Shown piece by piece: positions 1-7,154 of a stretch of 7,154 nt of DNA; position 1 is the first letter of the stretch, and every line of letters starts with the position of its first letter. The notes beneath the pieces were generated by a model that saw only the letters and a list, made by a program, of their open reading frames with translations, was not told the origin of the DNA and did not search any database. The stretch is taken from contig JAGWMH010000093.1 in NCBI GenBank assembly GCA_028871775.1, positions 1 to 7,154 of the forward strand, in the 5' to 3' direction. Made by a program: the position numbers and the translations under genes. Source of the stretch: Betaproteobacteria bacterium. Its GTDB lineage: Bacteria; Pseudomonadota; Gammaproteobacteria; Burkholderiales; Gallionellaceae.

Positions 1-1122
1 TCAAGCACCGTTTTTTCCTCTGTGATCTCTGTGATCTCTGTGTTCTCTGTGGCCAACTGTTTTTTCCAGGTTGAACAACGCGCGCAACTTGTCGCGATCC
101 GGCTGCCGTACCACTCCCTTTTCAGTGATGAGCGCGGTCACCAGTTCGGCCGGCGTCACGTCGAACGATGGATTGCGTATCGAAACGCCTTCCGCCGCCC
201 AGTGATAATCGCGAAACCCCCTGACCTCGTCGGCTGAGCGTTCCTCGATGGGGATGTCCGCGCCGCTGGCGATATTCATGTCTATCGTGGACAGCGGGCA
301 GGCCACGTAGAACGGGATATTGTGGCGCCGCGCCAGCACCGCCACCATGTAGGTGCCGATCTTGTTAGCCACATCGCCATTGGATGCCACGCGGTCGGTG
401 CCCACCACCACCGCGTCTATCTCGCCGCGCGACATCATGAAGCCCGCCATGTTGTCGGTGATCAGCGTCACCGGGATGTTCTCCTGCACCATCTCCCACG
501 CGGTCAGCCGTGCACCTTGCAGGAAGGGGCGGGTCTCGTCGGCGATCACGGAGATTTTCTTGCCCGCCTCCACTGCCGAGCGGAACACGCCAAGCGCCGT
601 GCCCCAACCTGCCGTCGCCAGCGCCCCGGCGTTGCAATGGGTCAGCACGCGCGCGCCGTCCGCCAGCAGTTCCGCGCCGAACGCGCCCATCGCGCGGTTG
701 ATGCGGATGTCCTCGGCGAGGATTTCATGCGCCTCGGCCAGCAGACGTTGTGCCACGGCGGCATGGCTCTGCCCCTTCACGCTTTCCCACATGCCGTGCA
801 TGCGCTGCAATCCCCAGAACAGATTCACCGCCGTCGGGCGGCTTTGCGCCAGCACGGTGAATCCGGCTTCCATGCCAGCATTAAAACTATCCCGTTCGCC
901 CTTAGCTTGTCGAAGGGTGGACGACAACCGCAACGCCTCCAGCGCCACGCCATAAGCCGCCGCCACGCCAATGGCCGGCGCGCCGCGCACCACCATGCTG
1001 CGTATGCCCTCGGCAACCGAGGCAGCAGAGTCGTAGGCCAGGTATTCAAACGAAGCGGGCAGGATGCGCTGGTCTATCATCTCCAGCTTGTTGTCAGCCC
1101 AGCGCAGGGTTTCGACTTTCAT
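1..1122 (-). CDS. mtnA: S-methyl-5-thioribose-1-phosphate isomerase
   Basis: Complete gene of 373 codons; its TGA stop is the first three bases of the window. The enzyme isomerises the aldose 5-methylthioribose-1-phosphate to the ketose 5-methylthioribulose-1-phosphate in cytosolic methionine salvage. Seen: the VRGAPAIG motif (residues 45-52), SRPTAVNL (94-101), THCNAGALAT with the presumed catalytic Cys163, and GTDRVASNGD with the presumed catalytic Asp243. These correspond to Cys160 and Asp240 of the B. subtilis enzyme, as I recall them. The start follows an AGGTGA ribosome site 7 bases upstream, inside the end of apt, so translation is probably coupled. Two oddities: residues 67-77 (SSTLRQAKGER) are encoded by a dispersed palindromic repeat, and the tail after about residue 356 (GHREHRDHRDHRGKNGA) is encoded by a tandem 9-bp repeat. 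The core motifs are intact, so activity is expected. The name is sure; a related family role (eIF2B-like, ribose-1,5-bisphosphate isomerase) is less likely. Confidence 0.95.
   Translation of the reverse strand: MKVETLRWADNKLEMIDQRILPASFEYLAYDSAASVAEGIRSMVVRGAPAIGVAAAYGVALEALRLSSTLRQAKGERDSFNAGMEAGFTVLAQSRPTAVNLFWGLQRMHGMWESVKGQSHAAVAQRLLAEAHEILAEDIRINRAMGAFGAELLADGARVLTHCNAGALATAGWGTALGVFRSAVEAGKKISVIADETRPFLQGARLTAWEMVQENIPVTLITDNMAGFMMSRGEIDAVVVGTDRVASNGDVANKIGTYMVAVLARRHNIPFYVACPLSTIDMNIASGADIPIEERSADEVRGFRDYHWAAEGVSIRNPSFDVTPAELVTALITEKGVVRQPDRDKLRALFNLEKTVGHREHRDHRDHRGKNGA
10..70 (-). repeat. CACAGAG-type tandem 9-bp repeat element, copy 1
   Basis: Four consecutive 9-base units at 18-53. 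Read on the minus strand they are GCCACAGAG, AACACAGAG, ATCACAGAG and ATCACAGAG. A CCTGGAAA-type left flank and a GAAAAAAC right flank complete the element. It forms the 3' end of mtnA: each 9-base unit adds three codons (REH, RDH, RDH), so changes in copy number keep the frame. The same units and both flanks recur at 7018-7057. From general knowledge, CACAGAG-rich intergenic repeats are common in several bacterial groups; I cannot assign this one to a named family. Confidence 0.85.
892..922. repeat. Dispersed REP-like palindromic repeat inside mtnA
   Basis: The plus strand reads CGTTCGCCCTTAGCTTGTCG followed by AAGGGTGGAC. This closely matches the GTTCGCCCTGAGCTTGTCGAAGGG repeat that I recall as scattered through many proteobacterial genomes. 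It often shows up in spurious translations as ALSLSKG or FDKLRANG, and both strings appear here in other frames. The arms 894-903 and 913-922 pair over 10 positions, two of them G:T, around a 9-base loop. It lies in frame in mtnA and encodes SSTLRQAKGER in the variable stretch between the VRGAPAIG and SRPTAVNL motifs, with no frameshift or stop. Confidence 0.8.
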
Positions 1123-1125
1123 GAT

Positions 1126-1653
1126 TTAGTCACCTTCGAACTCGCACAGCGCAAACACCTTCTGCCCGTGCTTCTCCAGCCGCTTGCGCCCGCCGATGTC
1201 CGGCAGGTCTATGATGAAGCAGCATTCGACGACTTCGCCGCCCATCTTGTTAATCAGCGTGCAAGCCGCTTCCGCTGTGCCTCCGGTGGCGATGAGGTCA
1301 TCCACCAGCAGCACTTTCTCGCCTTTCTCGATCGCGTCGGTGTGGATTTCGATGCGGTCGGTGCCGTATTCGAGTTCGTAGTCGTGGCCGATGGTTTCCG
1401 CGGGCAGCTTGCCCTTCTTGCGGATCGGGATGAAGCCCTTGCCCAGCACATAAGCCAGCGGTGCGCCTATGATGAAACCGCGCGATTCGATGCCCGCGAC
1501 CTTGTCGATTTTCATGCCGGCATAGCGGCGCGCCAGCTCGTCTATGGTGACACGCAGGCCGATGGGGTCTTTGAGCAGAGTGGTGATGTCGCGGAACATG
1601 ATGCCCTGCTTGGGGTAATGCGGAACGGTGCGGATTCTGGATTTAATTGGCAT
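1126..1653 (-). CDS. apt: Adenine phosphoribosyltransferase
   Basis: Complete, 175 codons. It makes AMP and pyrophosphate from adenine and PRPP, a cytosolic purine salvage step. Seen: the type I phosphoribosyltransferase PRPP-binding motif [14 protein letters not shown] (114-127) with its paired Asp118-Asp119, the FRDITTLL segment near the N-terminus (20-27), ESRGF (56-60) in the region that contacts adenine in this family, and the flexible loop around RKKGKLPAE (78-86). The length fits the family (about 170-185). The start is supported by a GAGGAG ribosome site (complement of 1660-1665) about 6 bases before the ATG. The stop is 3 bases from the mtnA start, so the two genes form one leftward operon. 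The pairing makes sense because methylthioadenosine phosphorylase releases adenine, used by Apt, and methylthioribose-1-phosphate, used by MtnA. No clear sigma70 promoter was found upstream. No key residue is missing. Confidence 0.95.
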   Translation of the reverse strand: MPIKSRIRTVPHYPKQGIMFRDITTLLKDPIGLRVTIDELARRYAGMKIDKVAGIESRGFIIGAPLAYVLGKGFIPIRKKGKLPAETIGHDYELEYGTDRIEIHTDAIEKGEKVLLVDDLIATGGTAEAACTLINKMGGEVVECCFIIDLPDIGGRKRLEKHGQKVFALCEFEGD

Positions 1654-1683
1654 TTATCTCTCCTCGAAAACTGTTTATGAAGC

Positions 1684-1711
1684 TTTCTGGAATCTCTAGA
1701 AATCAATTTCT
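1684..1711. repeat. Short inverted repeats upstream of apt (possible operator)
   Basis: An AT-rich stretch with three alternating TTTCT/AGAAA arms. AGAAAT-CA-ATTTCT (1698-1711) is a perfect 6-bp inverted repeat with a 2-base spacer, and TTTCT at 1684-1688 can pair with AGAAA at 1698-1702. It sits 30-60 bases upstream of the apt start, where the leftward promoter should lie, so a regulator-binding site is possible. Nothing ties it to a known regulator, and short AT-rich palindromes can occur by chance. Confidence 0.25.
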
Positions 1712-1746
1712 GTCAGTGAATATTACGGGCAATCTTAGAAGCGCCC

Positions 1747-1842
1747 TTATGGCTTGCCCAGCAACGCTGCAAACTTCTCAATCGGCACCAGCGCCATGGT
1801 GAAATGTGCTCCAAGTTTGTTGAATTGGATTCTTGTTGCCAT
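1747..1842 (-). CDS. Possible small ORF or gene remnant, 31 codons
   Basis: An ATG at 1842-1840 opens a 31-codon frame ending in TAA at 1749-1747. The product begins MATRIQFNKLG and ends EKFAALLGKP. It resembles a real protein end more than random sequence does, with alternating hydrophobic and charged residues and no odd codons, but I recognise no family. No convincing ribosome site precedes it, and an in-frame stop lies just four codons before the ATG. It lies between the divergent apt and acnA genes and points the same way as apt. It may be a decayed gene fragment, a leader peptide or chance. Confidence 0.2.
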   Translation of the reverse strand: MATRIQFNKLGAHFTMALVPIEKFAALLGKP

Positions 1843-1860
1843 TAAGCCGCCACTTTATTA

Positions 1861-1885
1861 CCGGCGCGCTGGTTTTTGCGCGCGG
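1861..1885. repeat. GC-rich hairpin in the divergent intergenic region
   Basis: GCGCGC at 1864-1869 and again at 1878-1883 can pair around the loop TGGTTTTT. Allowing one bulged G at 1864, CCG/CGG pairs extend the stem to eight pairs. No T-run follows on either strand, so it is not a standard terminator. It lies about 45 bases upstream of the acnA -35 box. Its role is unknown; a regulator site or the end of a decayed gene are options. Confidence 0.3.
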
Positions 1886-1929
1886 TATTCTGCCACAGCC
1901 ACAAGCCCGGCGTTGTAAAAAAAGCGATC

Positions 1930-1958
1930 ATGACGGGCGCTTCGCAACACCTTATAAT
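1930..1958 (+). promoter_or_regulatory. Sigma70-type promoter of the acnA operon
   Basis: A perfect -10 box TATAAT lies at 1953-1958. Seventeen bases before it is ATGACG (1930-1935), which matches the TTGACA consensus at four of six positions including the central TGAC. Transcription should start near 1965, giving a leader of about 33 bases before the acnA ATG. It is the best promoter in the window and probably drives acnA, the VIT gene and fumC together. The -10 box is seen directly; activity is inferred. Confidence 0.7.
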
Positions 1959-1985
1959 TAAACCCTCAACTTGCCCCGCATATTC

Positions 1986-1990
1986 GGAGA
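1986..1990 (+). promoter_or_regulatory. Ribosome binding site that fixes the acnA start
   Basis: GGAGA stands 7 bases before the ATG at 1998. The frame is open further upstream to a TTG at 1971, but that would start within a few bases of the predicted transcript start and has no ribosome site, so the ATG at 1998 is chosen. Confidence 0.75.
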
Positions 1991-1997
1991 TACTGCC

Positions 1998-4889
<2,892 letters not shown>

Positions 4890-4895
4890 AGCACC

Positions 4896-5591
4896 ATGCC
4901 CCAGACCCCGCATGTCGAACGCCACTTCCGCGCCTCGCAGACGGTGCGCGACATCGTCATCGGCATGGCGGACGGCTTGACGGTGCCGTTCGCGCTGGCG
5001 GCAGGGTTGTCCGGCGCGGTTGCGTCCAGCCACATCATCACCACGGCGGGTATCGCGGAGATCGCCGCCGGCTCGGTGGCGATGGGGCTCGGCGGTTACC
5101 TCGCGGCACGCGGCGATGCCGAGCACTATGCCCGTGAGCTGCAACGCGAACAACAGGAAGTGCAAACGATACCGGAACAGGAAGCCGCCGAGATCGTCGA
5201 GGTGTTGGAAGCTTACGGTGTATCGGCGGAGCAATCTGCGCCGGTGGTTGCGGCATTGCGCGCGGACCGCGAAGCATGGGTGCGCTTCATGATGCGCTTT
5301 GAACTGGGCCTGGAGCAACCGGAACCCGGCCGTGCGACACAAAGTGCGGCGACGATAGCAGGGGCCTATATCGCGGGCGGGCTGATTCCAATCATGCCCT
5401 ATTTCGTGGCACCCAGCGTGGCCGGGGCACTGCCCTACTCTGTCGCCGTTACCCTGATCGCACTGGCGGTGTTCGGCTACATCAAGGGCGGCTTCACCGG
5501 AACATCCCCGTTACGCAGCGCCCTGCAAACCCTGCTGATCGGCGGTGCAGCTGCGGCGGCCGCGTTTGTTCTGGCCCGCGCTGTTTCATAG
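4896..5591 (+). CDS. VIT1/CCC1-family iron/manganese transporter
   Basis: Complete, 231 codons, an inner-membrane protein of the vacuolar iron transporter family, which moves Fe2+ or Mn2+ out of the cytosol. Five likely membrane segments: about 20-41 ([18 protein letters not shown]), 47-71, 150-171, 180-200 and 209-229. Between the second and third is a soluble helical segment (72-148) rich in Glu (76, 81, 85, 88, 94, 96, 99, 102, 105, 136, 140, 143), matching the metal-binding domain of this family. Asp26 in the first segment and Met63 in the second ([13 protein letters not shown]) fit the positions of the Asp and Met reported as important for transport in eucalyptus VIT1. The start lies 6 bases after the acnA stop with only a weak GAG-type ribosome site, suggesting translational coupling. 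fumC follows after 31 bases. Family membership is firm; metal and direction are inferred. Confidence 0.88.
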   Translation: MPQTPHVERHFRASQTVRDIVIGMADGLTVPFALAAGLSGAVASSHIITTAGIAEIAAGSVAMGLGGYLAARGDAEHYARELQREQQEVQTIPEQEAAEIVEVLEAYGVSAEQSAPVVAALRADREAWVRFMMRFELGLEQPEPGRATQSAATIAGAYIAGGLIPIMPYFVAPSVAGALPYSVAVTLIALAVFGYIKGGFTGTSPLRSALQTLLIGGAAAAAAFVLARAVS

Positions 5592-5604
5592 CAGCAACTT
5601 CACA

Positions 5605-5610
5605 AGGGGA
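5605..5610 (+). promoter_or_regulatory. Ribosome binding site of fumC with long spacer
   Basis: AGGGGA stands 12 bases before the ATG at 5623, longer than the usual 5-9, with an all-AT spacer apart from its last base. It still favours this start over an upstream ATG at 5545, which would overlap the VIT gene by 47 bases and add 26 residues not seen in the family. Confidence 0.6.
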
Positions 5611-5622
5611 AATATAAATATC

Positions 5623-7017
5623 ATGGTCACCAGAAAAGAACGCGATTCATTCGGCGTCATCGGGGTTCCCGCAGAACGGCTTTGGGGCGCGCAGACGCAA
5701 CGTTCGCTTGAGCACTTTCACATTTCGTCCGAACGCATGCCGGAAGAAATCATCATGGCCCTCGCCGAAACCAAACGTGCCTGCGCGCTGGCCAACCGCG
5801 ATCTCGGCCTGCTGAATGAAGGGAAAGCGACAGCCATCATGCAGGCGGCGGACGAAGTGCTGGCCGGCCAGCATGGCGTGGAATTTCCGTTATCCGTCTG
5901 GCAAACCGGATCGGGCACGCAGAGCAACATGAACATCAACGAGGTGCTCGCCAACCGCGCCTCGGAACTGCTCGGCGGCGAGCGCGGCGAAGGCCGGCTG
6001 GTTCACCCCAATGATGAGGTCAATCTCGGCCAGTCGTCCAACGACATTTTTCCCACTGCGATGCACGTGGCCGCCGCCACCGCTATCCGGCAGAAACTGC
6101 TTCCGGCATTGGGTGCGCTGCGCGCGGCCCTGAAAAAGAAATCCGACGCGTTTGCTGACGTTGTAAAAATTGGCCGCACGCATTTGCAGGACGCAACCCC
6201 GCTGACGCTGGGCCAGGAATTCTCGGGCTATGCGGCACAGCTGGAGCTCGCGGAATCAATGATACTCGCTACGCTGGTACCGCTTTACGAGCTGGCGGCT
6301 GGCGGCACGGCAGTGGGCACCGGGCTGAACACCCATGCCGAATTCGGCGAGCGCGTCGCCGCGGAACTGGCGCGCAGCACCGGCCTGCCGTTCAGGAGCG
6401 CCGCCAACAAGTTTGCCGCGCTGGCCGCGCACGATGCGCTGGTAGCCGCGCACGGCGCGCTCAAGACGCTGGCCGCCGCGCTGATGAAAATCGCCAACGA
6501 CGTGCGCTGGCTGGCCTCCGGCCCGCGTTCCGGCCTGGGTGAGATCAGCATCCCGGAAAACGAGCCGGGCAGCTCGATCATGCCGGGCAAGGTCAACCCG
6601 ACGCAGTGCGAGGCGCTGACCATGCTGTGCTGCCAGGTGTTCGGCAACGACGTTGCCCTCACCATCGGCGGAGCCTCGGGCAACTTCGAACTCAATGTGT
6701 TCAAGCCGCTCATCGCCCACAACTTCTCGCACAGCGTGCGTCTGCTGGCCGACGGCATGGCGAGCTTCGAGAAATACTGCGTGCGCGGCATCGAGGCCAA
6801 TCACGGGCGCATCGCGGAGCTGATGGAACGCTCGCTGATGCTGGTGACCGCGCTGACCCCGCACATCGGCTACGACCGCGCCGCCGAGATCGCCAAGCGC
6901 GCGCACCGCGACGGCAGCACGCTGAAGCAGGCGGCACTGGCGCTGGGCTATGTCACGGAAGATGAATTCGACCGCTGGGTGCAGGCGGCGGAAATGACTC
7001 ACCCAAAGATGGCTTAA
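5623..7017 (+). CDS. fumC: Fumarate hydratase, class II
   Basis: Complete, 464 codons against 467 in E. coli FumC. It hydrates fumarate to L-malate in the cytosolic TCA cycle. Class II enzymes are homotetramers without an iron-sulfur cluster, so they tolerate oxygen radicals and low iron. Seen: [10 protein letters not shown] (95-104, with Thr99), HPND (128-131, the second-site loop), [10 protein letters not shown] with Ser138-Ser139-Asn140, the catalytic His187 in THLQDATP, and the superfamily signature [11 protein letters not shown] (316-326) with the catalytic-loop Ser317 and Lys323. All these sit one residue before the E. coli numbering, so the fold is preserved throughout. It is the last gene of the acnA operon, 31 bases after the VIT gene. 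A CACAGAG repeat begins right after the stop, and no hairpin with T-run terminator is visible. Aspartase and argininosuccinate lyase are relatives, but the length and motifs fit FumC. Confidence 0.96.
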   Translation: MVTRKERDSFGVIGVPAERLWGAQTQRSLEHFHISSERMPEEIIMALAETKRACALANRDLGLLNEGKATAIMQAADEVLAGQHGVEFPLSVWQTGSGTQSNMNINEVLANRASELLGGERGEGRLVHPNDEVNLGQSSNDIFPTAMHVAAATAIRQKLLPALGALRAALKKKSDAFADVVKIGRTHLQDATPLTLGQEFSGYAAQLELAESMILATLVPLYELAAGGTAVGTGLNTHAEFGERVAAELARSTGLPFRSAANKFAALAAHDALVAAHGALKTLAAALMKIANDVRWLASGPRSGLGEISIPENEPGSSIMPGKVNPTQCEALTMLCCQVFGNDVALTIGGASGNFELNVFKPLIAHNFSHSVRLLADGMASFEKYCVRGIEANHGRIAELMERSLMLVTALTPHIGYDRAAEIAKRAHRDGSTLKQAALALGYVTEDEFDRWVQAAEMTHPKMA

Positions 7018-7057
7018 CCTAGAAACAAATTAGCCACAGAGAGCACAGAGAAAAAAC
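7018..7057 (+). repeat. CACAGAG-type tandem 9-bp repeat element, copy 2
   Basis: Two 9-base units, GCCACAGAG (7033-7041) and AGCACAGAG (7042-7050), are followed by AAAAAAC and preceded by CCTAGAAAC...TTA. Both flanks match copy 1 at 10-70 read on the other strand. The element starts on the base after the fumC stop, in sense orientation to fumC, as copy 1 is to mtnA. Confidence 0.8.
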
Positions 7058-7152
7058 AATTGGCTGCCGTAAATATTGGCTTCACCCTTCAGCCGAAAAA
7101 CTTCTGGCCGGGCACCCGGGTGAACCGGAAATGTTTCTCGCAGGCAAATCGC
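7030..7152 (-). other. Open frame entering from the right edge; no assignable gene
   Basis: On the minus strand one frame is open from the window edge for 40 codons to a TAA at 7032-7030, ending SQLFFLCALCG within the CACAGAG repeat. It could be the tail of a gene convergent with fumC whose end, like that of mtnA, has run into the repeat. Forty open codons are also expected by chance in GC-rich DNA, and I recognise no family. TTCACCC (7081-7087) can pair with GGGTGAA (7118-7124), and CACCCGGGTG (7113-7122) is a perfect palindrome; neither is followed by a T-run. Confidence 0.15.
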
Positions 7153-7154
7153 TA

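Noticed and set aside
10..70. CRISPR array or microsatellite-like origin iterons
   Set aside because: The units are 9 bases with no spacers, and the copy number is four. No replication gene is nearby, and the same element recurs at 7018-7057 with conserved flanks.
322..1680. 452-codon open frame on the plus strand across mtnA and apt
   Set aside because: It overlaps two intact genes with full catalytic motifs, and its composition is that of an antisense shadow. It is useful only because it shows the ALSLSKG reading of the internal repeat.
1971..1997. Upstream TTG start giving nine extra residues on aconitase
   Set aside because: It lies only a few bases after the predicted transcript start, with no ribosome site, whereas the ATG at 1998 has GGAGA 7 bases upstream.
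5611..5620. TATAAA-like -10 box giving fumC its own promoter
   Set aside because: It lies between the ribosome site and the start codon, so a transcript from it would lack the ribosome site.
5545..5622. Upstream ATG start for fumC
   Set aside because: It would overlap the VIT gene and add 26 residues absent from class II fumarases; the ATG at 5623 gives the expected length and numbering.
7081..7124. Rho-independent terminator after fumC
   Set aside because: TTCACCC and GGGTGAA can pair, but the loop is 30 bases and no T-run follows.
7131..7154. Start of a rightward gene (ATG, reading MFLAGKSL)
   Set aside because: Only eight codons are visible with no ribosome site; the resemblance to a short-chain dehydrogenase start is too slight to annotate.

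Overview
The window looks like a compact stretch of a GC-rich bacterial chromosome carrying core metabolism. The proteins are of proteobacterial type. Protein style, the acnA/fumC pairing and the kinds of short dispersed repeat suggest a betaproteobacterium, perhaps of the Nitrosomonadales/Gallionellaceae type. That placement is an inference from reading alone. No rRNA, tRNA, CRISPR array, insertion sequence or phage gene was seen.

Layout: two operons diverge from a roughly 340-base intergenic region (1654-1997). Leftward run apt (adenine phosphoribosyltransferase) and mtnA (methylthioribose-1-phosphate isomerase), separated by 3 bases. They use the two products of methylthioadenosine phosphorylase: adenine goes to AMP, and methylthioribose-1-phosphate enters methionine salvage. 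Rightward run acnA (aconitase A), a VIT1/CCC1-family iron/manganese transporter gene and fumC (class II fumarase), with gaps of 6 and 31 bases. A good sigma70-type promoter with a perfect TATAAT box stands just before acnA, and no strong terminator is visible between the three genes.

The three rightward genes make a coherent set. Aconitase A and FumC are the TCA isozymes that in E. coli stay active under oxidative stress and low iron; FumC needs no iron. A membrane protein of the iron/manganese transporter family lies between them. An operon tying oxidant-tolerant TCA enzymes to intracellular iron handling is a reasonable hypothesis.

The most unusual content is repeat DNA inside genes. mtnA carries an imperfect-palindrome repeat in frame (892-922), of the widespread type GTTCGCCC-TNAGCTTGTCGAAGGG, and its last ~17 codons and stop lie in or beside a tandem 9-bp CACAGAG-type repeat (10-70). 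A second CACAGAG element begins immediately after the fumC stop codon (7018-7057), again in sense orientation to the gene it follows. acnA encodes a Ser/His/Glu-rich linker of about 50-60 residues that E. coli AcnA lacks. The final ~100 bases hold no gene that can be named with confidence.
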